Translations under genes and position numbers: made by a program
In this document: piece by piece, positions 54,125 to 64,000 of the stretch
Numbering within the stretch: the stretch's first letter is position 1
Layout: every line of letters starts with the position of its first letter
Notes under the pieces: model-generated
What the model was told of the DNA's origin: nothing
Seen by the model: only the letters and a program-made list of their open reading frames with translations
Databases searched by the model: none
Assembly: GCA_009809945.1 (NCBI GenBank)
Contig: WTPW01000666.1
Location: forward strand, 117,762 to 181,761
Direction of reading: 5' to 3'
DNA: 64,000 nucleotides
Origin: Gigaspora margarita
Taxonomy: Eukaryota; Glomeromycota; Glomeromycetes; Diversisporales; Gigasporaceae

Positions 54125-54664
54125 GTTATCAGCAGTGTTCGAAATTAGTGTTCTCAGAGTTCTCATGAGAACACTATTTTAAATTTATGCACAGTAAAAA
54201 TTTTTTACTGTTCTCTATTAAAATTGTTTTGAGAACAGTAAAATAAAAATAGTGTTCTCATAAGTAGTAATTAATAATTACATGATATTTTTATACCAAA
54301 TTAGAAATAAATAAATATATTAATTGTAAACATTTATTATCAAAATTATTTAATTGAACTTACATATAATTACTATAGCATAGCTGGAAAAATATGCTTT
54401 AACATATATTCATATATAGATGTGTTAATAGAAATTAAGTTAAATTGTTATATTTAACCTATACAATTTATGCCTTTATAGGTAATATTATAACATTAAT
54501 GGTACATATATTTTAATATATGTACAGCATATGATATTTTTAAATTTTTTTTTTTAGTGAGCATAAGTGAGAACATAAACATATAGGTTGAGAACACTTA
54601 TAGTTATTATGCTGTTCCCATGAGAACAGCATTTGAGTCCGAAATTTCGAACACTGGTTATCAG
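54125..54664. mobile_element. hAT MITE with CAGTGTTCGAAAT ends (54133-54656, 8-bp TSD GTTATCAG)
   Basis: A 524-bp element: CAGTGTTCGAAATT at the left and AATTTCGAACACTG at the right, exact GTTATCAG at 54125-54132 and 54657-54664. Sub-terminal TTCTCATGAGAAC palindromes occur on both sides (GTTCTCATGAGAACACTA; CCCATGAGAACAGC). No transposase. A minus-strand ORF over its right edge is a shadow. Confidence 0.93.
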
Positions 54665-55339
54665 CAAAGTAATGCGTTGAGAAATTTTTAAATCAAATAT
54701 TTTTTTATCATTGTTTGTTTTTTTTTTATCCGTTAGTGAAGTGACGGATTGCACCTAGTATAAATTAAAACTTTGTGAAATATAATCGATTCTATCCAAT
54801 TGCATACTTTCTAATTGCCAAGAACATCGTTAATCGAGGTATTTAAGATAAAGATTTACTATCGCACAATACATTATCAAATTCGTTTTCGCTCGACTAA
54901 TTTACTGGATAGGCAAAAAGAATAGTCTTCATTCAAGATATCGGAAATAAGTTATGGAAATTCATTATTTTATCTATTTTATTTCTTAGTTATAGTAATA
55001 AGATAGCAAAACAATATTTACTGTTAATTAAAACGAGCTGGTCAAGTTTTATTCGAGGTTCTATTAATTTTTATATTCTTGTTATTTTTTTATATAAAAC
55101 TAGCAGTTTACAGTTCAATGAGTTGATTTAGAATTCATTACAATTTCTGTTATTATTCTATCTCAATTGCCATCTCAATCGAGACATAAAGTAGTTAAAG
55201 TAACATTTCTGTAAAGAGTTTTTTCCATCATTGTTTTTCTTCAGTATCAAGTTAATTATCGTATAAAAATAAAGAGTTTAGATTAGTGTTCTTACAGAGT
55301 ACTTTTACTAATAACTTTCCTTATTTATTTTCGACATGA
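54665..55339. other. AT-rich non-coding stretch
   Basis: No gene recognised; slightly more mixed composition than the repeats around it. Confidence 0.5.
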
Positions 55340-55620
55340 TTATTCTAATATATAAAGAGCTTCTGATATCACTTTCACTTAGAGAAATAAAACCAGCATT
55401 TTTTAGAAAGTGCCTTCATTAGTGCTTTTATTCCGATTATTATTATAGAGGTTCAAAGTTGTCAAGGAAGTATTTTTGCCAAAAGCCTCTGCATTGCTTT
55501 TGCTCCTTTAATACCAAACTTACTACCACTAAGATTTAAAGTGGTAGTGAATTATTTTATGAAGAATTTCTGCAAATGCATATCCACTTTCAAAATTATT
55601 TTGATGACTATATTTTTTTT
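55340..55620 (-). pseudogene. Leucine-rich-repeat (RNI type) relic
   Basis: The minus strand reads GYAFAEILHKI, then LNLSGSKFGIKGAKAM (about 55541-55495), the canonical LNLS.N..G.KGAKAL unit of ribonuclease-inhibitor-type LRRs. A stop follows, then IGIKALMKALSKKC (about 55430-55396), matching the helix of the next unit, and ISLSESDI. Two or three units only. In fungi such LRRs occur in NLR-like or RanGAP-like proteins; the parent protein cannot be told. Confidence 0.6.
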
Positions 55621-56495
55621 TGACCCAAAGGCGTGATTTTAGCATTCATTTATTTTTTGAATAATTCACATATCTAGTTTATTTTATATATTTTTGTTTA
55701 GAGGATTTTTGATAAAAATTTGATTTAATTAAAAATAATTTTAATAGTTTAAATTATAAGATATTTAGCTATAACAATTTTAATCCCTATGATGAGATTT
55801 TTTGATATTATTTTAATAATTAATTGTCTGCAAATTTTGGCAAAGGAAAAGAACGAGTGAATGTGTAAAATTTTAGAAAAAAAATGTGTAGTTGTTGAGA
55901 GGTATGAGACCATGGCTTAAGTGCTAACATTCGAGATGCTGAAGTTTTAGGAATTAATGAGTAGTCAATTTTTTTGAAGATAATGATAGATAGAGAATGT
56001 TTAAATACTGAACGTAGTCATTAGTTACTTCACTTGATTGTAATAATTATGCATCATCTAAATAAATATATAGTTTCATAGAGAAAGTGCTTAAGAGCAA
56101 TCTTAATGTTTTTTTTTAATAAGACTATAGTTTGGTTAAGATTTGATTTGAATTTGAAACAAATTTAAACCTGTTAAGGTTTAGTTCAATTTGAATTCAT
56201 CAGAGTCTTATATTTCTAAATACTCTGTAAGTTATATAAATAAATAATATAAATCAAACTCCTTCAATATATCCATGAATCTTGTTTTATAAATAAAAAT
56301 AAACAATTATTCAAGAATAAAAATTGGTTTAGTTCGTGATTCATTCGTATTCATTTATAAGCTATAGTATTTCTATAACAAAATTTGGGCAAATTTATAA
56401 TCACGAATCAAATAAAGTAATATCAAATAATAATTAAATTAAAATAAGTTCTTATGAAAAGAAATGCATATGTAAATATTTTTTTTAAAAAAAAA
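55621..56495. other. AT-rich non-coding stretch
   Basis: No gene recognised. Confidence 0.5.
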
Positions 56496-57618
56496 TCTAA
56501 AATCACCAGGAGGATCAGGAAATTCAATTACCTTGTTGACCAAACTCATTTAGATAACTTTTCAGTGATTTCACGTGTGCTGATTAACTTGCTTCCATTT
56601 TTGAACATATTCTCATAGTACGAATCTTCAATATTCTCAAGCAATGACTTTGTTTTAACAAACGTTTCACCTTACTATTTCTCAAAAATTTTGTGAAGAT
56701 TCTTTGCAGATGGACGTTTCTCGAAATTTTTATCCCAACATTTTATCGTAACATCGTGATACTTCTTTATTAACAGCAGGTCTTAAAACATGATAATACA
56801 TTAAAAAATTTCCCACATAATTAAACCAATTGAATAAATATCTGCCGCTTTAGTGTATTGTCGGTTGATCAAAACTTTTGATGTAAAATTCCGTAAACTC
56901 CATCGGATTCTGATTTTAATCCAATACTAGCAGTTATTGAAAATCCTAGATCAGCAATGTAAGCACTTTTTAAACTATTTAGCAGTATGTAAATCCCGAT
57001 GATGAGAATGAATTATCAGATGATCTGATAAAATATATTGAAGCAGATTTAATTTATTTTACCAATCCATGGTATGTAAATTTTGGCGCAAACTGCCATT
57101 TTGTACATATTCGATAACAAGAATATAATTTCCAGATGTTTTTTCTTTCGATATACCAAAACATTTTAAAAATGTTGGATCTTTAAGTCCGATATCAAAA
57201 TATGCTATTAACTATTCTTTAAAAGAATTGCGTATTCAAGTTATTATTAAACTTGATAAATCATATTTGAATCCAATAATTAATAAAATATTTAATAAAT
57301 ATTACCTTATTTGTAAATTCTTCATGGTAATTATTTGGTTCATGAAGTGATTTAAGCGCAACAAGTCTGTCAAAACATTGACTTTTAATATTCCAGATAG
57401 CTATGTATACAGTTACAAATCCACCTTTACCTATCTCACAATCACTTTAAAATCATCATAATGAATCCACAATAAATGATGTTTATTTGTTGTTATATTG
57501 TTTTCAAATTATCTTCAATTTCAAGATTATGCTGCCATTCATTTATAATAATGTCAATAATGATAATACCTAATTTTAAATCTTTTTTCCTAATCGGAAT
57601 TTAAATACTTGAACTCAT
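56496..57618 (-). pseudogene. Protein kinase (TKL-like) pseudogene with an identifiable intron
   Basis: Kinase subdomains appear in order on the minus strand: INEWQHNLEIEDNLKTI (N-terminal segment typical of Glomeromycotina kinases), GKGGFVTVYIAIW (glycine loop, 57395-57435), RLVALKSLHE (VAxK Lys, about 57350), then an intron (57212-57305, GT..AG, joining FTNK to LIAYFDIGLKDP), GISKEKTSGNYILVIEYV, HHRDLH (catalytic loop, about 56990), IADLGFS (DLG in place of DFG), ADIYSIGLIMWEI and KNFEKRPSAKNLHKIFE (C-lobe Arg). Stops and shifts: MSSSI-stop at the start, a shift around HRDLH and one after GVYGILH. Not functional as sequenced. Confidence 0.85.
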
Positions 57619-58073
57619 TAAATATTCATGAACAATAATTTATGTAACACGGCCATAGAACTGTCAATCGAATTTCAAGATTACTTATAAATTCATCTTT
57701 TTAAAAATTTTTTTGATCTCAATTACACCCGATCATATTATATAAAATTGTATTATAATTCGTCATAATACACATGCTAAATTATTTACCATTACGTACA
57801 AATTATTTTATTCGTATTAATCATCATTTCATTCAGTGGGTGAGTATAAAGTGCATTTAATAATTTTACTAAATAACAACAGCAAAACAAGATAATTTCC
57901 TGGTTGTTTTCAATTCAATTTATTCTTAAATAATGAGATAATGGTTTAATTTTATTTTTTAACAATGATTGCATTAGAACAATTACATTTCATTATTTGA
58001 AACATTTCTATATTATCGGTGAAGTTTTTTGAAAATCTATATTGTAATACAAGTTCTGTAAAGGAAAATATTT
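57619..58073. other. Intergenic, no feature seen
   Basis: AT-rich spacer between two minus-strand relics. It presumably includes the kinase's upstream region, but no element was recognised. Confidence 0.5.
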
Positions 58074-58420
58074 TTAATGTCGAGAAAAGTTTATTTTATT
58101 AATGTAATCAGAAGATTCGACAGTAATTTGTGAATTATCAATAAAAGCATTTGTCAACATTAAGGCGATTTTTGCTGACTCCTCTATTATAAAGATGATA
58201 TTTATTATCTCAAAATTATCAAACGAAGAATATTTGTAGTCATATTTACTTCGTTCAAATGTGATGTAGGCAGTTTGTTTGTCATCTATTTCGTTCCTGT
58301 AAATTTATTTCATAAATTTTACAATACATAATTTAAAATGTGTTTAAATTATGAAATTTACTTTATAAGCTCTTATTACGGATCTTCCACAGAACAAAAA
58401 AAAATTCCTTAACTAATAAA
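58074..58420 (-). pseudogene. RRM-domain gene fragment with intron (3' end)
   Basis: The exon 58250-58296 reads NEIDDKQTAYITFER, the intron 58184-58249 has GT..AG ends, and the next exon reads KESAKIALMLTNAFIDNSQ and ITVESSD, ending at TAA 58074-58076. This is the second half of an RNA recognition motif of the Vip1 type (D.KQ.AYVTFEKESAAK.AL.L..A.ID...I.V). Further upstream FFLFCGRSVIRAYK (about 58412-58365) resembles the FFSFCGKI first part, but the phase does not join cleanly. The N-terminus is missing because the BTB-TLDc 3' region follows at once. Confidence 0.65.
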
Positions 58421-58867
58421 ACAATAGGTTAAAAGGATTTTTCATAATAAATTATTTAATAAAAAGTGGAAACCTCAAAGACTTAATTTACAATTTATAA
58501 TTTAAATGCTAAATTTTAGGGCTATCAAGTAAAATTCATAAATGTGGAATAAGAAAAAAAAAACGAAATAAAGTATTCGATAAATCACATAAAATAAAAT
58601 TTTATTTATGTATTAATAGAGTAATATCTGATGTATAATTTAAAATGTAATAACAGATAAATAATAAAATAAATTTATAAATGGAGCTGTTTAAACCGAA
58701 ATTTATATTGTTTGGAAAAAAACAATTTACTTAAACTCTAACTTTTTTAAAATTTATTATTACTTATTTTAACTTAAAAATAAACATATGGAAACCTATC
58801 AGATTCTACTTTATATAAATTTATTTATCATTTTCATTGTGTCACTCTTTAAAATATCAATTAGTTT

Positions 58868-60423
58868 TTAAAAAGTTTTCTTGCTAATCTGAAATATTTC
58901 ATATTCGTCAGCCGAAAAACATGAATTATTATCATTATATGTAGATGCATCTCTAATTCGTTTTTCGTAAGTCTTTTGGTGATTCCAATATTTATTTGTT
59001 AAATTGAAATTGTTAAACACGGCAAGATCAAAACCATCACCAAAATACGGACCACAAGTACGAAAGCATAAAATCGCATGCTCTGGATTTATTACACGGC
59101 TTAAAATAGAATTTTGAATATTCCCATTTTTAAGTGAAAAAATAAAGCTATCTTTACAATATTTATAGTCTTTATTTCCACTTGGTCTAACCCAACCAAT
59201 AGGATTATATTCACCAAGAATTTCAACAGTACCTTTGACCTTAATAACTACAATAAGATGTGTTTGCTTATCACATAACTTCCAAAATGAATCGACAGTT
59301 AAACCATCTCTAGTCCCACGAAGAATTAATTTAAACTCACATGGATTATTTGTAACAGAATATGTATTATTGTTCCTATCAATCCATGAAGCAATTTCTG
59401 CAGCATGAGCTTCACTAATGATCAATGAAAATGGTTCGGTTATTCTAGTCGGTAATTTCGGGTTTAAAATTGTACGAGGCGGAAGAATTATTGATGCTAC
59501 TTGTCGACTTGGTAACATAAGCTTTATTGATATATCATCCCAAAGATCTTTTTCCAAGATTTGCTGATATGGTCGTACATTGTCGATAATATCCTCAGCA
59601 GACATTTGAAATAACGGATATGAGGCAAACAATTTTTTAAAGTGTTCTTCAAGGTGAAGAAATTTTCATTAGTCCAATTTTTAAGATCTGAAGGGAGATC
59701 AGAATTTTGAGCAATTCCCCATTCGATAACATGTTTCCAAACTTTTATTTCACTCATCTGTAAGTCATCACGCTTAATAATAGACACTAATGCATTTTCT
59801 TTAATAGAAGTAAAATCTTCAGAATCAAAAAAATTATCAGGATACTTTAGAATATTATCATTGCACCATTTTTGAAATTCACAAAGTCTATCATTTCGAA
59901 AACTTTTTTGGTAAACGCGGGAAAATGTAATCGAAGCCAAGACGATTGTGATTCAATTAAATAAGTTTCAAGATTCTTGGCCAATTCATCAAGGTGAAAC
60001 TCATGAGCAACAAGAGTAAGCTCAAAAATAAATGATGTTTCAAAATCTTCTAGTAAACATACTTCTCCATAGATGTACCTTCATTAATTTATCAATAATT
60101 TAAATTAGTTTTTTTAAAACCGAATTCATAATTTATAAAATTCAATTATTTTTTTATATTTCAAATACTTACTTAATAATAATTTCAAAATTGTTAATCG
60201 AAATATTTTTCAAGTTAATTGTTTTAATATTATTTTTATCTTTAATAAAGTTCGCCAATTTATCATGGAAATACAAAGACTTATATCTTAATATTGCTGA
60301 TTGTGCTTGGAAACTTTTAATGTTCGGTGATTCACAAACGTTTATAATTACATTAAAGTCTTCATTGTCGTTAAGAAGTTCAAGATAATTATTTGAAAGT
60401 TTTTCAAAATGTTTTAGATTCAT
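58868..60423 (-). pseudogene. BTB-TLDc protein gene, two exons, two single-base frameshifts
   Basis: Start at 60423 (MNLKHFEKLSNNYLELL). The BTB domain covers exon 1 (DFNVIINVCESPNIKSF, ILRYKSLYFHDKL), and the intron 60079-60172 (GTAAGT..AG, 94 bp) splits the Lys codon before YIYGEVCLLEDFE. Exon 2 continues with HEFHLDELAKNLETYL and QKWCNDNILKYPDNFFDSED (BACK-like region), then the TLDc domain: EIASWIDRN, FKLILRGTRDGLTVDSFW, LGEYNPIGW, KDSFIFSLKNG, GPYFGDGFDLAVFN and FSADEYEIFQISKKTF-stop (58868). Two -1 shifts are needed, at 59919-59925 (HF/SRVYQ) and 59608-59612 (RYF/QMSAE), each beside a T-run. Expected product about 500 residues, probably a CUL3-adaptor-like BTB protein; the role of this family in AM fungi is unknown. 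Confidence 0.88.
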
Positions 60424-60529
60424 ATTGTATGAATTAAAAAGTTTAAAAAATAGTGTTATGCAACAAACAAAGATATAAAGCGTATGCACGGTTATAATAC
60501 GTGCAAAATGGTTTGATCATTCATTGCAA

Positions 60530-60625
60530 CTACTTGATTTTCTAAAATTAGGCATTTTCACGTGACTAACAGCCAATCAAAGCGTAAATTTTGGATCTTC
60601 AAAAGCAAAGAAAAAAGTGAAAAGC
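60530..60625 (-). promoter_or_regulatory. Candidate upstream region of the BTB-TLDc gene
   Basis: About 110-200 bp upstream of the start codon. Contains CACGTGA (60559-60565), CCAATCA (60573-60579), AAAGCG and a purine-rich stretch. E-box and CCAAT elements are common in fungal promoters; the assignment is by position only. Confidence 0.35.
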
Positions 60626-61717
60626 GCTAAAAATGCAAATGAACGCTAAACTTGTCTAGAGCATTAATAAAAACATGGGGAAGATAATTTTTCCTATAAG
60701 ATATGCCTAGCACTAACTTTAATTAACCCTTATGCTCGTTCTAATTAAATAATCAAGAGTCAAACGCACCGGGCAAATTCGTTCATGAAAGTAACTTAAA
60801 CCGAATTGATTACTATATCTTAAATTTATTTTTTAACGATTCAATTATCGATTTATCAAATTATTAAAACCAATCTCACCTCTACATTAATCAACTCTAA
60901 TTAACATGAAAAAAAAACAAAATATTCTCATGTTAAGGCAAAAAAAGAAATCAGATACTTATTTTATCTTGTATTTTATTTACTAAGAAGTTGAATTAAA
61001 GTGGAGTTCAAATATCTCTTTCAAAGCCCAAGTGAAGAATTGCTGTCCGAGCCAAATTTATTACTTCTCTTGATAGGTCAGATGATGATGGTAAACAAAT
61101 TGTAAAATTGAAAATCATAACTACATTGCCATGCGATACTATAAAACGAGCCTCAAATGTCACATAAAATCAGAGTAGAGTTTAATTTTAAAATGATGAA
61201 ACCGATCAAAACCGATTAAAACCACATGAAACATAAAACTAGTTCCTAAGCTATATCAAAGAATAGTATTTCCAAACAGATATACAGGATATCTCTATAC
61301 TTAAAAAATAAACTGGAGAAATATTCGGCATTTACTAAACCAAAAAGCAATGTATTACTTATAATTTAAATACAAAATTTTAAGTCTATCATGTAAATTC
61401 ACAAAATAGAATAAGAAAAACTAAATAAGAGCGCGTTTAATAACTAACATTAAATAATTTTATTTATACATTATTAGTCGTAATATTTGATATATAATTA
61501 AAATGTAATAAATAATAAAGTAATATTTAATTAAGGACGAAATATAGATTATTTAAAAAAAAAAACATAAAATGGATTTATCACATTTAAATCCTCAAAA
61601 GCAATACCCAAACCTAATTTGAAACCACCCATTGTTTATTGTAATTATGGAACCCTGTCAGGTTATATATTATATGAATTTGTAGTCAATCTGTGACCAC
61701 CCCTAAAAATATCGATT
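60626..61717. other. Intergenic; includes the duplicated 3' flank of the BTB-TLDc gene
   Basis: The segment 61340-61560 is a diverged copy of 58495-58680, the sequence downstream of the BTB-TLDc stop (GATATATAATTAAAATGTAAT versus GATGTATAATTTAAAATGTA). The tandem duplication therefore included about 400 bp of 3' flank. A 52-codon open minus-strand stretch (about 61165-61010) is not recognised. Confidence 0.55.
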
Positions 61718-63340
61718 AGTTTTTTAGAAAGCTTTCTTGCTAATCTGAAATTTCATATTCGTCAGCTGAAAAATATGACATAATGTTAACATGCATATAT
61801 TCATTTCTAATTTGTTTTATTTATAAGTCTTTTGTCTATTCCTACAATTTCTATATACAGTAAAAGTTTTTCGTTGGCAAGATCAAAACCTTCATCAATA
61901 TATGGACCAAAATTTTGAAAAATAAAATCATATGTTCTGGATCTTTTAAATAAATATAATTGTGAATATTCCCATTTTTCAGTGAGAAAATAAAGCTATC
62001 ATTACAATATTTATATTCAATTCCTATGCGTGGTTTAACCCAACCAATTGGATTATATTTATTCAATTTTTAAAACTATAACAAGGCTCAGTTGCTTATC
62101 GTGTAATTTTCAAAATGAATCAGCTGTAAAACAATCTATGGTCCACGAAGAAGTAATTTAAACACATATGGATTATTTGTTAAAGAATATGTATATTTCA
62201 TCAACCCTTGAAGCAAATTCGACTGCATGTACTTCACTAAAATCAAAGAAAATGGTGCGGTTATTCTTGTCGTTGATAAAATTTTACGAGGTGGAAGAAT
62301 CATTGATAAATTTTATTGATATGTCATCCCAAAGATTTTTTTTCCAAGATTTGCTGGTATGGTCTACATTGTCAATAATTGTCGTCACTAAACATTGAAA
62401 ATAACGGATTTATGAGGCAACTAATTTTTTAAAGTATTCTTCACTCGTCCAATTTTTTAAGATCTGAAGGAATATCATAATTTTGAGCAATTTTCACTTG
62501 ATAACAAGTTTCCAAATTTTTGCTTCATCGATTTGTAAGTCATCACGTTTAATAATTGAGACTAATTCATTTTTTTTAATAAAGGTAAAATCTTCAAAAT
62601 CAAAAAAATCATCAAGGTATTTTACAATAGGGGTTTCATAATTAGTGAAATGGCATCCGATTTCAAATAAAATAAGTACCGTATTTACTTCAAAATATGA
62701 GTTACGTAATTCCTATTTATTTAACGTATAGTCTTATTTCCATAATCATTTACATAATAATTTACCAGAAAAAAAAAGGTAATTATAATAACGTGTGTGT
62801 CTATTTAATTCATTATGTCGGAATGTTAAAAATAGATTATGATCTTTTAAACTCCCATTTATTTCAATATATAATAATTATGAACCTACTAATATTACAG
62901 TATTACCAATTCATTATTTTGAAATTCATGAAATTTCTCATTTTGAAAACTTGCTTCATAAACGCGATAAAAATTTAATCTCAGTCATGAAGACTGATTC
63001 AATTAAATAAGATTAAGATTTATGGCCAATTCATCAAGGAGAAACTCATAAGAAAAAAAGTAAGCTCAAAAATACATATTATTTCAAGATTTTCTAGAAA
63101 ACATATACCTTCATAGATGAATCTTTATTAAATTATTAACAATTTATTTAGTTTCTTAAAATAATAAGAATTCATAAATTTATAAAATTAAATTATTTTA
63201 AACACTTAAAAATAATTTCAAAATGATTAATCGAAATATTTTTCAAGTTAATTGTTTTGATATTATTTTTATCTTTAATAACCTTCGCCAATTGATCGAG
63301 GACCTATATTTTAATATTTAGAAACTTTTGGTATTTGATA
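61718..63340 (-). pseudogene. Decayed tandem duplicate of the BTB-TLDc gene
   Basis: Collinear with the gene at 58868-60423 but full of breaks. The C-terminal part has YNPIGWVKPRIGIEYKYC, NDSFIFSLKNGNIHNYI (62066-61960), and the ending has SADEYEISD-like remains near 61760. The middle part includes WDDISIKF and QILEK counterparts (62350-62280). BTB exon 1 remains at 63215-63340 (NFEIIL, FKLIVLILFL on the opposite strand). The BTB first half is deleted and replaced by the tandem array. A 265-bp insertion lies at 62630-62894. Confidence 0.8.
62622..62902. mobile_element. Small insertion (MITE-like, 62630-62894) in the BTB-TLDc relic
   Basis: Alignment with the intact paralogue at 59830-59880 shows extra DNA between TTTTACAATA and GTATTACCAATTC. 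The flanks TTACAATA (62622-62629) and TTACAGTA (62895-62902) match 7/8, suggesting an 8-bp target duplication. Near the ends GGTTTCATAATTA and TAATTATGAACC are inverted. The 93-codon frame at 62697-62978 crosses it and is not a gene. Confidence 0.6.
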
Positions 63341-63362
63341 TTACGGAATGCATTAAGCTGTA

Positions 63363-63670
63363 TACCAGGAACGGAGTGATGAATATCACGTAGTGATACC
63401 AGGAACGGAGTGATGAAATCACGTATACCAGGAACGGAGTGATGAAATCACGTATACCAGGAACGGAGTGATGAAATCACGTAGTACCAGGAACGGAGTG
63501 ATGAAATCACGTAGTGTATACCAGGAACGGAGTGATGCATATCACGTAGTGATACCAGGAACGGAGTGATATTGAAAATTTCACGAAGTGTATGGTTATA
63601 CCAGGAACGGAGTGATGCATATCACGTAGTGATGGTACCAGGAGCGGAGTATGAAATACGAAGTATATGG
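63363..63670 (+). repeat. Hairpin minisatellite, 9 units around ATACCAGGAACGGAGT
   Basis: Nine units of 29-45 bp: ATACCAGGAACGGAGTGATG, then AAATCACGTAGT or CATATCACGTAGTG. The core GTGATGAAATCAC / GTGATGCATATCAC is self-complementary, so each unit can form a small hairpin. ACGGAGT and ACGTAGT flank it. Variation is in the loop (GAA, GCATA, GAATA) and in the GTGT spacer. Much richer in G+C than the surroundings. Confidence 0.9.
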
Positions 63671-64000
63671 TTTACAGGCAAGTTAGATGGCTTCCGCAAT
63701 CTTTGGCATCTGATTGGATGGTCGTTCCTTGTGATTTTGTGTGCCATGCGTGCTGACGTTTCGTGCTTTTATATTACTATTTATCGCGGTAAGAATTGAT
63801 ATTTAAGGGATTCTGTAATGATTATCGTGCGTGCGAAAAATTGGTGTTCGGTCAACTATAATATGCGGTACTATAAGAATTAATTTTTAACTATTTTTTG
63901 GATTTTATGATCAGGATAGTGATCAGATAGTGACAGTTTATTTATATTTAATTTAATAGTAAAAAATGTCTTGTGGATTTTCGGATGTCTAGAGCAAATG
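63671..64000. other. Less AT-rich terminal segment, possible promoter region
   Basis: The segment 63680-63850 has a more mixed base composition (CTTCCGCAATCTTTGGCATC, GATTGGATGG, CATGCGTGCTGACGTTTCGTG, TATCGCGG, CGTGCGTGCG). It may be the upstream region of a gene beyond the window. No ORF with a recognisable domain was found. Confidence 0.35.

Noticed and set aside
60960..61165. 52-codon open stretch (minus) ending LARTAILHLGFERDI
   Set aside because: No family recognised, no start codon or splice signals that fit, and it is flanked by duplicated non-coding DNA; left unassigned.
63363..63670. CRISPR-like repeat array
   Set aside because: Units follow each other with only 0-10 bp of variable sequence, each with an internal hairpin; a minisatellite rather than repeat-spacer structure.

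Overview
The window looks like a gene-poor, repeat-saturated stretch of a fungal nuclear genome, most likely an arbuscular mycorrhizal fungus (Glomeromycotina, e.g. Rhizophagus or Gigaspora relatives). Base composition is very AT-rich, no long intact ORF exists, and the few recognisable host-gene remnants are families strongly expanded in those fungi: a BTB-TLDc protein and its decayed tandem copy, a Sel1-repeat/protein kinase relic, a second kinase relic, an RRM relic and an LRR relic. The taxon is an inference from protein family content and composition; no marker gene is present. All repeat boundaries were read by eye and alignments were not computed.

Layout. 1-2.4 kb: 3' part of a decayed LINE (+) carrying a hAT-type MITE. 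2.4-12.3 kb: AT-rich sequence with a dispersed repeat in inverted copies (called R1 here), two members of an AGGACCCC-ended element family, a (-) strand LTR-retroelement remnant, a GGTAGAAAT minisatellite and a tRNA-derived SINE with perfect target-site duplications (TSDs). 12.3-19.4 kb: LTR-like fragments, a dead Tc1/mariner element, the Sel1-kinase relic, a tandem array of tRNA-like units, a long tRNA-derived SINE (called S1) split by a 0.7 kb foldback, and nested MITEs. 19.6-27.4 kb: a second LINE (-) whose endonuclease is split by a 1.8 kb insertion containing an assembly gap. 27.4-34.4 kb: a field of MITEs and foldbacks. 34.55-42.90 kb: an apparently full-length LINE (-), bounded by a 17-bp TSD and poly-A, with two MITEs inside and an ORF1 built of repeated units. 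42.9-49.2 kb: minisatellites, a second S1 SINE and a nested multi-arm palindrome. 49.2-52.9 kb: a Ty3/gypsy-type element with two ~170-bp LTRs that holds only gag and protease. 52.9-56 kb: pogo-like and hAT MITEs and the LRR relic. 56.5-63.4 kb: the host-gene cluster on the minus strand (kinase relic, RRM relic, BTB-TLDc gene with two frameshifts, decayed BTB-TLDc duplicate). 63.4-64 kb: a hairpin minisatellite, then a less AT-rich segment.

The genes do not form a pathway. The window is mainly a record of insertions within insertions: MITEs in LINEs, a SINE in R1, a foldback in a SINE, a MITE in a MITE, and a MITE in a BTB-TLDc relic. Several element families recur with exact 8-bp duplications, so relative ages can be read. 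Many disabling changes are G-to-A or C-to-T, as expected from cytosine methylation and deamination.
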